From contig NZ_MPIN01000009.1 in assembly GCF_001887355.1 (NCBI RefSeq), positions 1-64,000 of the forward strand: a stretch of 64,000 bases of DNA, in the 5' to 3' direction. A program made the position numbers and the translations under genes. Below the pieces are notes generated by a model. It was not told the DNA's origin and ran no database searches. It was given only the letters and a program-made list of their open reading frames with translations. This stretch comes from Cystobacter ferrugineus (GTDB lineage Bacteria > Myxococcota > Myxococcia > Myxococcales > Myxococcaceae). Shown one piece after another: positions 24,656-33,601 of the stretch; the stretch's first letter is position 1; the number at the start of each line of letters is the position of its first letter.

Positions 24656-25933
24656 GTGCTCATGGACCTGAGAGTTCGAGCCGAGCGGGCAGGCGCCACA
24701 CTGGAGGATGTCCTCTCCCTCCTGGAGGCCACCCAATTGCTCGCCAGGATCCGGGAGTTTCGTGAAGTCGCCCAGCGCACGTGCTCGGCGGCGAAGCGGC
24801 TCTCAGCGGCCGACGGCGTGACCTTCGTGCTGAGCGAGGGCGAGAACGTCTATTACGCCGAGGAGGAGGCTCCGGCCTGTCTCTGGCGGGGACGCCGCTT
24901 TCCGGCCTCGGAGTGCATCTCCGGATGGGCGATCCGCCACCACCAGCCGGTGGCAATCCGGGACATCTACGCCGACTCCCGCATTCCCCTCGCGGCCTAC
25001 CGTCCCACCTTCGTCAGGAGCCTCGCCATCCTGCCCCTGGGCCATGAATCGCCCGTCGGCTCGCTGGGCGTCTACTGGGCGCATGAGCACGCGGCGACCG
25101 AGCGGGAGATGTTCCTGCTGGACGTGCTGGCCGAAGCCGCTTCCGCCGCCCTCTCTCACGCCGAGTGCTGGCAACAGGTGGCGCAGTTCCACTCGCGAGG
25201 CGCCCTCCCACCGGAGACACCCGGCACGGGCGAGGAGCCCATGCTCATGAGGCTCATGCCCATTCTCGCACATGACCTGAAGAACCCCTTGGGGGCCATC
25301 TCCCTGGCGGCCCAGTCGCTCCTGCGGCGAGACGGACTCACGGAGCGGGACCACACCAACGCGCGGCGCATCCTCTCCAGCGTGACACGCGCTCGCTACC
25401 TCGTGGACGAGGTGCTCGAGTATGCCCGCCTCCGGCAGATGGGAGGCCTGCGGTTGGACATCGTGCCCACGCAGATGGATGAGCTCGCCCGCGCGGTCGT
25501 CGACGAGACGAGAATCGCCTTTCCCCAGCGGCGGATCGAACTCATCTCCGAGCAGACGAGCGGCATGTGGGATCCACATCGGCTGGCGGAGGCGCTGACC
25601 AACCTCGTCGGCAACGCAGCCCAGTATGGCTACCCGGACACGCCCATCACCCTCCGGGTCGGGGTTCGGCAGACCGAGTCCTACGTCGAGGTCCACAACG
25701 ACGGCCCACCCATCCCCGAGGAAATCCTCCCCTTCATCTTCGAACCCTTCCGCCGGGGACGCGGCGACGGCCGGAACTCGGTGGGCTTGGGGCTCTTCAT
25801 CGTGGAGCAGATCGTCCGGGCGCACGGCGGGAACATCCAGGTCTGCTCCCAGGCCGGTCTGGGCACCACCTTCACCCTCCATCTGCCCACGCAGCAGATG
25901 CAGCCCATCCCCGTGCGCTCCGAGCCTGTCTAG
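24656..25933 (+). CDS. GAF-domain sensor histidine kinase
   Basis: Predicted 425 residues. Residues about 35-165 form a GAF domain (Gly-Val-Thr-Phe-Val-Leu, then Ile-Ser-Gly-Trp-Ala-Ile-Arg and Leu-Ala-Ile-Leu-Pro-Leu). The HisKA dimerisation helix carries His-206 in Ala-His-Asp-Leu-Lys-Asn-Pro-Leu. The HATPase domain shows the N box Asn-Leu-Val-Gly-Asn-Ala-Ala, Asn-Asp-Gly-Pro-Pro-Ile, and Val-Gly-Leu-Gly-Leu-Phe-Ile-Val. There is no transmembrane segment, so it senses a cytoplasmic signal. No response regulator gene is adjacent, so it is an orphan kinase. The start could also be the Met two codons later; neither has a strong ribosome site. Confidence 0.88.
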   Translation: MLMDLRVRAERAGATLEDVLSLLEATQLLARIREFREVAQRTCSAAKRLSAADGVTFVLSEGENVYYAEEEAPACLWRGRRFPASECISGWAIRHHQPVAIRDIYADSRIPLAAYRPTFVRSLAILPLGHESPVGSLGVYWAHEHAATEREMFLLDVLAEAASAALSHAECWQQVAQFHSRGALPPETPGTGEEPMLMRLMPILAHDLKNPLGAISLAAQSLLRRDGLTERDHTNARRILSSVTRARYLVDEVLEYARLRQMGGLRLDIVPTQMDELARAVVDETRIAFPQRRIELISEQTSGMWDPHRLAEALTNLVGNAAQYGYPDTPITLRVGVRQTESYVEVHNDGPPIPEEILPFIFEPFRRGRGDGRNSVGLGLFIVEQIVRAHGGNIQVCSQAGLGTTFTLHLPTQQMQPIPVRSEPV

Positions 25934-26090
25934 GTGCCCTGGAGACGGGCGAGTAGGCCCATAGTTCCTTTGGCGCTCGGACCAACACCACGAAAGAATT
26001 CTGCCCGCTTTGGGTCTTAACGGGCGATGCGGTACGCTTTCGAGCGTTGGCACGCAGGAACCTCGGCCCGTACGTGAGGGGGGAGAACAA

Positions 26091-27320
26091 ATGGGCTTCA
26101 ATGAAGATTTGCGGCAGCTTTCGGAGCAGGTGAAGAAGCGACAGGCGTTCATCAAGGGAGAAGAGGCCACGAAACAGGCACTCATCCTGCCGTTCCTTCA
26201 AGCACTCGGCTACGACATCTACGACCCCACGGAGACTCAACCAGAGTACGTGGCGGACTTCGCCAAGAAGCGTGGTGGAGTGCTCGAGAAAGTCGACTAC
26301 GCGCTCCATCTCCGGGGCCGCCCCGCTCTGTTCATCGAGTGCAAGGCCGCGGACATGGCGCCCGAGGATCACGATGGACAGCTCGCGCGCTACTTCAATG
26401 CCACTCCCACGGTGCGCATCGCCATCGTGACGAACGGTATTCGCTATCGGTTCTTCACGGACCTGCAAGCGCCGAACGTGATGGATGCTTCTCCCTTCAT
26501 GGAGTTCAACATCCTCTCGTTCACCGACAGGGACGTCGAGCTGCTACGCCCCTTCACGAAGGAGTTCTTCAACTCCGAGTCCATCCAGGGGCACGCGGAG
26601 GAGATCATCTTTGTAGGCAAGGTGACGACCCTCATCAACGAGTTGTTGCGGAATCCGTCGGAGAGCTTCGTCCGCTTCCTGCTCGCCGAGGTCGAACTCG
26701 TTTCGGGGCGCGTGACGAAGAACGTCGTGGAGCGCTTCGTCCCCATCGTCAAGAAGGCCATTCAGACGACCTTGCTCGACATGATGACGAAGTCGATCCA
26801 GCAGGAGATTGCTCAGCCCAACGTTCAAGCGGCGCCAGTGGCTCCCCCACCCGCACCGTCCTCTATCGCGGAGTCACTCCAGGCGGCTGCGGCTGGGGCT
26901 GAGTCTTCCACCGGAGCACAGACCGAGACCACCGAGTTCGAACTCGAAATCTTCCGGAGCGTCCAGCGGATTTGCGCGGAGTCGGCAATCAAGCAGACCG
27001 TTGCCTACAAGGATTCCGCGAGCTACTTTGGAATCAACCTGGGCAAGGTGACGTCCTGGTTCTTGCGCGTCTTCTCCAACGGCAAGAAGAAGTCCCTGGT
27101 GACACGGGTCCCCATGGAGCAGGCCTTGTTGTTGGCCAAGGGTTTCGAGGTCGAGGCGACGCCCGACAGCCTGGGCAAGAGCCGCGTGTACTTCAATGCC
27201 GCGAGCGACATCGAGAAGCTGCGAGCGCTCGTCCTGGTTGCTTACGAGGATGAAGTGAAGCGGCAGAGCGCGCCGATCGTCGAGGGAGTCGAGCTGCCTC
27301 CCGAGATCGTGGCGAACTGA
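26091..27320 (+). CDS. Solitary HsdR N-terminal-type (PD-(D/E)XK) nuclease-like protein
   Basis: Predicted 409 residues with a strong ribosome site (GGGGGGAG). The N-terminal ~220 residues match the type I restriction HsdR N-terminal domain. Visible are Glu-Glu-Ala-Thr-Lys-Gln-Ala-Leu-Ile-Leu-Pro-Phe-Leu, then Val-Asp-Tyr-Ala-Leu and Leu-Phe-Ile-Glu-Cys-Lys-Ala, giving the Asp...Glu-x-Lys nuclease core. There are no helicase motifs and no hsdM or hsdS nearby. A Pro/Ala-rich linker (about 245-275) leads to a C-terminal ~130-residue domain of unknown function (Phe-Glu-Leu-Glu-Ile-Phe onwards). Such stand-alone proteins are often annotated as restriction endonucleases and sit in defence loci. 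It converges on the NTPase pair. Confidence 0.75.
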   Translation: MGFNEDLRQLSEQVKKRQAFIKGEEATKQALILPFLQALGYDIYDPTETQPEYVADFAKKRGGVLEKVDYALHLRGRPALFIECKAADMAPEDHDGQLARYFNATPTVRIAIVTNGIRYRFFTDLQAPNVMDASPFMEFNILSFTDRDVELLRPFTKEFFNSESIQGHAEEIIFVGKVTTLINELLRNPSESFVRFLLAEVELVSGRVTKNVVERFVPIVKKAIQTTLLDMMTKSIQQEIAQPNVQAAPVAPPPAPSSIAESLQAAAAGAESSTGAQTETTEFELEIFRSVQRICAESAIKQTVAYKDSASYFGINLGKVTSWFLRVFSNGKKKSLVTRVPMEQALLLAKGFEVEATPDSLGKSRVYFNAASDIEKLRALVLVAYEDEVKRQSAPIVEGVELPPEIVAN

Positions 27321-27339
27321 GGGTGTGTAAGCCCAGGGT

Positions 27340-27363
27340 AGCGGGAGGAGACTATCTCCCGCT
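27340..27363. terminator. Bidirectional hairpin between convergent genes
   Basis: Perfect 8-bp stem AGCGGGAG (27340-27347) and CTCCCGCT (27356-27363) with an 8-nt loop, followed by TTCT. It sits in the 100-nt gap between the nuclease-like gene and the TPR-NTPase on the opposite strand. Confidence 0.65.
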
Positions 27364-27420
27364 TTCTGGATGATCCAGCAATGGGCGTGGCCCCTGAGGA
27401 AAGCATACTGCCCTGCTTCT

Positions 27421-30400
27421 TCACGATGTCCCGGCTTCGCCAGATGAGATCACTGACAATTGATGGAGGGCCTTCTCAAGGTTGTTTTGCACCTTGGCCC
27501 ACTCTTCCGGGAAAGACTCACGAGTCCACACCTCAAGAGCTGACTGAAAGGACACAATAGCCTGCCGCAGGTTGACCTCTCGGTTGCCTGCAGGCAATTG
27601 ACGGAGGGCAACTCCCAGGTTGTTGTACGCCCTGGCCCAATCCTCCGGAAAGGACTCGCGAGTCCACACCTCAAGGGCGGATTGGAAGGAAGCAATGGCC
27701 TGCCGCAGGTTGTCCTCCCGGTTGCCTGTCGGCAACTGACTGAGGGCAGCGCCCAGGTTGTTGTGCGCCCTGGCCCAACTTTGCGGAAAGGACTCGCGAG
27801 TCCACACCTCAAGGGCTGACCGATAGGAAGCAATGGCCTGCCGCAGGTTCTCCTCCCGGTTGCCCGTCGGCAACTCACTGAGGGCATTCCCCAGGTTGTT
27901 GTGCACGATGGCCCAACTTTCCGGGAAAGACTCGCGAGTCCACACCTCGAGGGCGGACTGGTAGGAGGCAATGGCCTGCCGCAGGTTCTCCTCCCGGTTG
28001 CCTGTCGGCAACTGACCGAGAGCATTCCCCAGGTTGTTGTGCGCCGTGGCCCAATCTTCCGGAGAGGACTCGCGAGTCCACACCTCAAGGGCGGACTGGT
28101 ATGCGGCAATGGCCTGCCGCAGGTTCTCCTCCCGGTTGCCCGTCGGCAAATCACTGAGGGCAGTTCCCAGGTTGTTGTGCACCATCGCCCATTCTTTCGG
28201 AAAGGACTCGCGAGTCCTCACCTCAAGGGCTGACTGGTATGCGGCAATGGCCTGCCGCAGGTTTTCCTCCCGGCTGCCCGTCGGCAATCGACTGAGGGCA
28301 ATTCCCAGGTTGTTGTGCACCATGGCCCAATCTTCCGGAGAGAACTCGCGAGTCCACACCTCAAGGGCGGACTGGTATGCGGCAATGGCCTGCCGCAGGT
28401 TCTCCTCCCGGTTGCCTGTCGGCAACTCGAGGAAGGCAACCCCCAGATTGTTGTGCACCATGGCCCAATCATCCGGAGAGGACTCGCGAGTCCACACCTC
28501 AAGGGCTGACTGGTATGCAGCAATGGCCTGCCGCAGGTTGTTTTCACGTCCACCAAGTGGAAACCTGCGCAACATATTTCCTGCCTGAACACAAGGCTCA
28601 ACAGCGTCGGTTCGACCTTGCCTGACGAGGTTCATCATGCGTTCTGAAGCGAGAAGGAGATCTTGATAGACATCTCCTTGCGCCATGAAATCTCGGCGTT
28701 GGAAAAACTCATCCATCAGTGCCGACACCAGCGGCGCATGCTTGATAAAGAGATCCGCCGCGGTTTCCCTTGTCTGGAAGCGATCAAGAAAAAGACGCAC
28801 CAACACTTCCAAACGGATAGTCCGTCCTCTCTGGACAATCAATCCTCTATCAATCAGCCACTCGACCATGGAGGCCGCACCGTCAACTCCGCTGACTTCC
28901 TCTACAAGTTCGACCCTGGCTCCGCCTGGCGAGCAGACCCAGACGGCATTCAAAACAGCCTGCTCGTCATGTCCGAGACTTTCGACCACTTCCTGGAGGA
29001 CTCGTGGAATGACGTCCACCTCGTGTATCGATGAGGACAATGCATCAAGCGTGTTTTGAATGCCACGTTGGCCAAGTGCATTGGAAAGTAGCATCAGCGC
29101 TCCAGGATGTCGCCCGACGCGATCGATCAGAGCATCGGCACGTCCCTGTGCGATCTCCGTGGCCAGACGCTGCGTACGCAGTTCTACGAAACGCCGAGCG
29201 TCTTCCAGTGAAAGCAAGGGAACATGAATCGCAATGGCATCATGGGCCCGCTGAAGAGCCCTTTGGGATGACCGGCTGAGCACCAGCACCGCGCAACGCC
29301 CCTGTCCCGAGGGGAGCCATTCTTGGAGCAACTCTTCCTCTACCTCGTCCACGTCATCCACGACGAGAAGGTACGTTCCCTCGGCCAGCCGAGCCTGGGT
29401 GTCCCGAATCCATCGGGGTACACCTGACTTGTCCCTTCGCTCTGCCAGTGGATTCTGGGTATCCAGCCCCAGGGCAACTGCCACCCGCAGCCAGCCCGCC
29501 AGTGGTCCCCCTGCGAAGTTGATCCACACTGGTTCCAGCCTGTGCTCCATCATCTGAGCGACGGTGGCGGCCACGGCCGTCTTCCCACAACCCGCCACCC
29601 CATAAAGCACGCAGGTCTGGATCCGATCCGAAGGCTCCAGCAATCCAGTCAGCCGCTTGACGATCTCATCCCGGCCAATCAACCGCACCGCTGCCGGTCC
29701 TGGAAGACCGAGTCCACGGGCTGTCGGCTGGACGAGGCGCTCCAACATCTGGCGAGCCATGGAGGGCAGGCGTGGCCCCAGATGCTCCACGAGCTGTGCC
29801 TGAGTCGGCCGTCCTGGTGCGGATTTCAGATGCCCGATTGCGTCCAAGGGACGCCGCAGATCCAGGGGACTCCCTTCGTGCTGGGGCACCTGGTACATAA
29901 GACCCTGCTCGAACGCGAGGCGGAGTGCCTCCTGCTTGCCGAGAAGTGCGGCGTCGGTGCTGATGCGGCGCTCGGGTCCGGTTCCACCGAAGGCGAGCGC
30001 CAGGAGCCATTGAGTCACCCTGGCATCAACCCCCATGAGCATCCAGTCGAGTACGGCCGCAAGTCCCGCGCAGTAGAGCGAAGCGTCATCCGCCTTAGGA
30101 TTCTTCAGCAAGTGTGCCTGCACCCCATCCACGAAGCGGATGGCGGTGGCGGGTGTATCCGCGACGCTCACGACCCAGGAGGCGACCCGTGCGAGCCCCG
30201 ATGCACTGAGCTGGCGTCCAATACACTCGATGACCGCATCCCGGATGAGCAACACTTCGCGTGGCAGATTCAGGGACCAGCTTCCCGGCACCCGCTCGCG
30301 AGTACAGAGCACCACGGACTCACGAATGGGCGCGGGGGGCTCCACGACCGCGGAGGGAATGAGCACGATGGCTCCCTTTCCCTCTGAGGGCTGCCAGCGC

Positions 30401-30600
30401 GAAGGATCAGCGGTGATGGCGACGGGGAGACCCAAGAGGAGGACCAGCGTATCGACCAACTCCTCCAGTTCCTCGCGACCCAGTGCCGTGGGGAGCCAGA
30501 GCACCTTCCCCAGAACGAGTTGCCCGAGCCCCCGCGAGACCGACGTCAGGCCCGGCCAGGTCCGGAGGTACGAAAGCCGCAGAGTCGGAAGGGCCGTCAT
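27421..30600 (-). CDS. STAND/NB-ARC-like NTPase with C-terminal TPR array
   Basis: Predicted 1059 residues from ATG 30600, which overlaps the upstream gene's stop (ATGA). Residues 1-300 are a domain I do not recognise. An NTPase module follows with Walker A Tyr-Gly-Val-Ala-Gly-Cys-Gly-Lys-Thr (Lys-340) and Walker B Leu-Leu-Val-Val-Asp-Asp-Val-Asp at about 410, then helical winged-type regions. Residues about 672-1040 are eight 46-residue TPR units with core Asn-Leu-Arg-Gln-Ala-Ile-Ala-Ala-Tyr-Gln-Ser-Ala-Leu and Asn-Asn-Leu-Gly. STAND proteins are signal-triggered switches in which repeats sense and the N-terminus acts; many serve in phage defence or regulation. No known effector domain (TIR, nuclease, protease) is visible. 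Confidence 0.8.
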   Translation of the reverse strand: MTALPTLRLSYLRTWPGLTSVSRGLGQLVLGKVLWLPTALGREELEELVDTLVLLLGLPVAITADPSRWQPSEGKGAIVLIPSAVVEPPAPIRESVVLCTRERVPGSWSLNLPREVLLIRDAVIECIGRQLSASGLARVASWVVSVADTPATAIRFVDGVQAHLLKNPKADDASLYCAGLAAVLDWMLMGVDARVTQWLLALAFGGTGPERRISTDAALLGKQEALRLAFEQGLMYQVPQHEGSPLDLRRPLDAIGHLKSAPGRPTQAQLVEHLGPRLPSMARQMLERLVQPTARGLGLPGPAAVRLIGRDEIVKRLTGLLEPSDRIQTCVLYGVAGCGKTAVAATVAQMMEHRLEPVWINFAGGPLAGWLRVAVALGLDTQNPLAERRDKSGVPRWIRDTQARLAEGTYLLVVDDVDEVEEELLQEWLPSGQGRCAVLVLSRSSQRALQRAHDAIAIHVPLLSLEDARRFVELRTQRLATEIAQGRADALIDRVGRHPGALMLLSNALGQRGIQNTLDALSSSIHEVDVIPRVLQEVVESLGHDEQAVLNAVWVCSPGGARVELVEEVSGVDGAASMVEWLIDRGLIVQRGRTIRLEVLVRLFLDRFQTRETAADLFIKHAPLVSALMDEFFQRRDFMAQGDVYQDLLLASERMMNLVRQGRTDAVEPCVQAGNMLRRFPLGGRENNLRQAIAAYQSALEVWTRESSPDDWAMVHNNLGVAFLELPTGNREENLRQAIAAYQSALEVWTREFSPEDWAMVHNNLGIALSRLPTGSREENLRQAIAAYQSALEVRTRESFPKEWAMVHNNLGTALSDLPTGNREENLRQAIAAYQSALEVWTRESSPEDWATAHNNLGNALGQLPTGNREENLRQAIASYQSALEVWTRESFPESWAIVHNNLGNALSELPTGNREENLRQAIASYRSALEVWTRESFPQSWARAHNNLGAALSQLPTGNREDNLRQAIASFQSALEVWTRESFPEDWARAYNNLGVALRQLPAGNREVNLRQAIVSFQSALEVWTRESFPEEWAKVQNNLEKALHQLSVISSGEAGTS
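27470..28590 (-). repeat. Eight tandem ~138-bp repeats encoding TPR units
   Basis: The 10-mer CCTGCCGCAG starts at 27561, 27699 and so on every 138 nt up to 28527, eight copies in all. Much of each unit is also nearly identical (GAGTCCACACCTCAAGG and similar). The period equals 46 codons. High DNA identity, not just protein similarity, points to recent expansion or gene conversion and to copy-number instability. Confidence 0.9.
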
Positions 30601-32159
30601 GAGGGAGTCTTCTTGGCCAAACGCAGGTAGGCGCACAACGGGTCGATGACAATCCGCGTGTCGTGGGGATCTCCCGCCATGGCCGGCCGGACGAGGCCCG
30701 CTTGCTCCAATTCCTTCCGATCACTTTCAGACAAGGCGTACGGCGCCGACTCCACCGGGCTTGAGGCCGCGCATCTCATGATGTCGTCGTCCGGCATGAC
30801 GGAAGCAAGACGTTCGAAGATGCGAACGCTGCTCCGAAAGTGCTTTTCCCCAAGGTAACGCAAGAGCGCCTGCTCCGTGCTCTCCCCCTCCACAACGGCG
30901 CTATTGGCGAACCAGGAGACCAGCTGGAGGAAGTGGAAGGGAACGACCACGGGATCATTCCGGTCGAAGGACTTGAGGAACTGGTCGCCCTGCTCCTGGA
31001 GCCATTGAACCTGCTCCGGCGTCAGAGGTGGACCCTGGACTTCACCCCATCTCTCGACGGCCATGGCGGCCGAGTCTCGGGTCATGGGGGGAATGTGTAT
31101 CGGCTGGAACTGTCTCGAGATGTCCTCGTGCATGTACTCCTGACGCAGGCTGATGACGAGGCATGTGGGTTTCAACTCGGTGAAAGGCCCAAGTATCCAG
31201 CTCAGAGCGCGCGCCCTTTCATCGATGGAAGGACCAATGGCGGAGGTCACCTCGTCGAGATCATCCAGGACGAGCAGGGTGGGCAACTGAGCTCGGTTGG
31301 TTGCTTCAAAGAAGATATTGAGGGCCTCGACGACGACCTGTGCGCTGATCCGCCACTGTCGATCAACCTGGGTGGACTGAATCGAGGATGCCCCGCTCTT
31401 ACGGATGATGCTGGCCGCGATCTTGAGGGAGCTCTCCAGGTCGGGTGTGGCTGATCCACTCGCGATCATCTTGAGCTGGGAGATGATCTGCCCTTCGATT
31501 TCCGCTGAGTTTTGACTGCTGGTGGTCTGTTCGAGCTTCTCGGATTGCCTGGAGCCCTGCCATTTTTGGACATACTCCAGCGCGATCGCCACAGCCCGCA
31601 GGCTGATCCGTACCTTTTTGTAGAGTTCGGATTCACGCAGGGGCAACAGTCTGTGGAAGATCGGAAGGGCGAGCGCCCGATCCGTGGTCGCTTCCGCTTG
31701 TTGCCGGATGTCCGCGAGCAAGGGAAGGAGTGGTTCCCTTCGTTGCTCGGACTTTTCATCCTCCTCCGCTACGGCCCTCTGTAGCGCGTCTCCGACCGCA
31801 TCAACGTTGGAGACGTGCTTGCCCGAGACCCTGAGAATGATCCAGCGCTGCCTGTCGAAGGGTTCCAGCAAGGATGCCGTGACACCGGTCATCTTCTCGT
31901 AGGAGTGCCTCGCCTCGGGATCATCCCGAATGAGCCCGAGTGCCTGGAGGATGAGCGAGGATTTACCCACGCCCTTGTAGCCGGAAACCACGTGCCGGAG
32001 TCTCACGTTCATGTTCCCGCCGCGAAGAGCGTTACCGGCCTGAACGAGGGAATTGTAGAGCGCGAAGAGTTGCGCCTGCCGGTTCGCGAAGGCATGGGCC
32101 TGCCCCGGTTCGGAGAACATGGGGATGTCGATCCAGGGCATCGATGATGGCTTCGGCAT
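30597..32159 (-). CDS. P-loop ATPase (AAA/STAND-like), partner of the TPR-NTPase
   Basis: Predicted 520 residues, ATG 32159 with AGGGTG upstream. Walker A Ser-Gly-Tyr-Lys-Gly-Val-Gly-Lys-Ser-Ser (Lys-66) and Walker B Leu-Leu-Val-Leu-Asp-Asp-Leu-Asp-Glu (about 295) are clear, and Val-Ile-Ser-Leu-Arg-Gln-Glu-Tyr looks like a sensor region. The segment before the P-loop (Phe-Ala-Asn-Arg-Gln-Ala-Gln-Leu) resembles the start of ORC/STAND-like ATPases. A helical C-terminus, possibly winged helix (Leu-Glu-Gln-Ala-Gly-Leu-Val), follows. No membrane segments. The 4-nt overlap with the next gene shows that the two are made together, so they probably form one complex. Confidence 0.8.
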   Translation of the reverse strand: MPKPSSMPWIDIPMFSEPGQAHAFANRQAQLFALYNSLVQAGNALRGGNMNVRLRHVVSGYKGVGKSSLILQALGLIRDDPEARHSYEKMTGVTASLLEPFDRQRWIILRVSGKHVSNVDAVGDALQRAVAEEDEKSEQRREPLLPLLADIRQQAEATTDRALALPIFHRLLPLRESELYKKVRISLRAVAIALEYVQKWQGSRQSEKLEQTTSSQNSAEIEGQIISQLKMIASGSATPDLESSLKIAASIIRKSGASSIQSTQVDRQWRISAQVVVEALNIFFEATNRAQLPTLLVLDDLDEVTSAIGPSIDERARALSWILGPFTELKPTCLVISLRQEYMHEDISRQFQPIHIPPMTRDSAAMAVERWGEVQGPPLTPEQVQWLQEQGDQFLKSFDRNDPVVVPFHFLQLVSWFANSAVVEGESTEQALLRYLGEKHFRSSVRIFERLASVMPDDDIMRCAASSPVESAPYALSESDRKELEQAGLVRPAMAGDPHDTRIVIDPLCAYLRLAKKTPS

Positions 32160-32251
32160 GGCGGCACCCTAGCGCAGCGCCGAGGCCGGTCAACGCGACA
32201 GCGCCCTGTTATGAAACCCGCCGGGTGGACGGAGAACCCACGGGCTCTTCC

Positions 32252-32926
32252 TCATGCTCCTCCACCAGGAAGCCCCCCGTGCAGGCGCGCGCGAAGCACC
32301 GCCCCCAGCACCTTCGCGGTCTCCTCGGGCAGGCGGCCGAGGTGCGTGTAGAGCGTCTCCTCCACCTGGGCGACCAGCTCGGGCGCCGCTCCGGCATCCC
32401 GCATGCCGGCGAGCACCGCATGGGCCGCCTGCCCGAGCGGCTCGACGAAGCCACTCGACTCCTCCCAGAACTCCTCGAAGCATGGCACGACCTCCCCGGA
32501 GACGACCCGGGCCAGACGCCCCATGTTGGCTTCCCAGTACGCCCGGTGTGCCTGCTCTGCCTCTCGGCTCGAGAACGGGCCCTGGCGCACCTCGATGCGC
32601 GTGCCGCCCTCCGCCGGGTGGAGGGTAAAGGAGACGCGGGTCGTCTCGCGGCCGTAGTCCTCCCGCCCCTCCCACGTCAGCTCCATCACCAGTCCCCTGC
32701 CAGAGTCCACCTCGAGCACGCGGCAGATCTGCGCCAGGGGCACCTCCCGCTCGTCGAGCAGGTTCACCCGGAGCGGCTCGCCCACCTCCGACTCCCCCTC
32801 CTCGCCGAGGCGCAGGCCCCCCGGTGGGGCCCCGTACCAGCGCCGCTGCCGGAAGGGATCCTCGAAGGCCGCGAAGACCTGCTCCGGCGGCTGGGGCACC
32901 CACCACTCCATCGTCAGCTCACTCAT
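32252..32926 (-). CDS. AHSA1/SRPBCC-domain protein
   Basis: Predicted 224 residues. The N-terminal 150 residues show the Aha1/START pattern (Glu-Trp-Trp-Val-Pro-Gln-Pro-Pro-Glu-Gln-Val-Phe-Ala-Ala-Phe-Glu, then Arg-Arg-Trp-Tyr-Gly-Ala-Pro-Pro-Gly). The usual C-terminal Trp...Asn-Met-Gly-Arg-Leu helix is present, followed by about 75 extra helical residues not typical of the family. It probably binds a small hydrophobic ligand; no catalytic residues can be named. It overlaps the oxygenase gene by 4 nt (ATGA), so the two are one unit and may act in the same process. Confidence 0.78.
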   Translation of the reverse strand: MSELTMEWWVPQPPEQVFAAFEDPFRQRRWYGAPPGGLRLGEEGESEVGEPLRVNLLDEREVPLAQICRVLEVDSGRGLVMELTWEGREDYGRETTRVSFTLHPAEGGTRIEVRQGPFSSREAEQAHRAYWEANMGRLARVVSGEVVPCFEEFWEESSGFVEPLGQAAHAVLAGMRDAGAAPELVAQVEETLYTHLGRLPEETAKVLGAVLRARLHGGLPGGGA

Positions 32927-33573
32927 GCCGCCACTCCCTTCCGGGTCCGCAGCTCGAACCGCGGCACCCGCGCGAGCAGCGGCTCCGACACACGGTACTG
33001 CTCGACCACCAGGCTGATGCGCGCCGCCGAGAGCTCGGGAGCCCCGGCCTCGACCGATGCCACCTCGTGCACCAGGTCTCCCCGGAACGTCACCAGCGAG
33101 CGCGCGAGCGGAGCCAGCGCCGCCACGCGCTCGCCCCGGTGGTACAGCCGCAGCTCTCCCCCCGCGAGCCGCTCCGGCACCTGGATGTAGAGCACGCTCA
33201 CCGCGATCGGGTTGCCCAGGCCGGCTCCATAGGAGCCCATGCTGCGATCCAGGTGCGCCGCCACCCCGCGCCCGTTGTGCACCAGGAGCGGGTTGAGCAG
33301 GAACGCGTTGCAGCCCGGCAGGAGCGCGGCCTCGAGGAACGGGGCGAAGGCGGGAAATCGCTCCGTCACCTCGGCGCGGGCCTCGCGCCGGAAGGTGACC
33401 GAGAAACCATAGGTGCCCGAGAACTGCGCCGTCAGGTTGCTCTCCCCGAGCAGGGACGAGTCCAGGATGGCCGAGCGCATGGCCTCGATGGCACTCGCGG
33501 GCAGGGCCTCGGGCGTACGGTGGAAGAAGGTCTGGAGGCGGAAGGCCCCGCTCCAGGGTGGCTGGAAGCGCAT
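32923..33573 (-). CDS. 2-oxoglutarate/Fe(II)-dependent oxygenase (PKHD-like)
   Basis: Predicted 216 residues. The iron triad is visible: His-Leu-Asp in Ala-Ala-His-Leu-Asp-Arg-Ser and the distal His in Gly-Asp-Leu-Val-His-Glu-Val. Arg in Ala-Ala-Arg-Ile-Ser-Leu-Val-Val-Glu would bind the 2-oxoglutarate carboxylate. Gly-Gly-Glu-Leu-Arg-Leu-Tyr is the usual strand of these prolyl-hydroxylase-like dioxygenases. It would hydroxylate a protein or small molecule in the cytoplasm; substrate unknown. It ends in an ATGA overlap with the AHSA1 gene. Confidence 0.85.
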   Translation of the reverse strand: MRFQPPWSGAFRLQTFFHRTPEALPASAIEAMRSAILDSSLLGESNLTAQFSGTYGFSVTFRREARAEVTERFPAFAPFLEAALLPGCNAFLLNPLLVHNGRGVAAHLDRSMGSYGAGLGNPIAVSVLYIQVPERLAGGELRLYHRGERVAALAPLARSLVTFRGDLVHEVASVEAGAPELSAARISLVVEQYRVSEPLLARVPRFELRTRKGVAA

Positions 33574-33601
33574 GGGCGGAGTCTACCCGCCCTGGCTCGG
33601 A

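Noticed and set aside
26091..27320. Part of a complete type I restriction-modification system
   Set aside because: No helicase motifs in the protein and no hsdM or hsdS in the window.
27470..28590. CRISPR array
   Set aside because: The 138-bp period has no repeat/spacer structure and encodes in-frame 46-residue TPR units.
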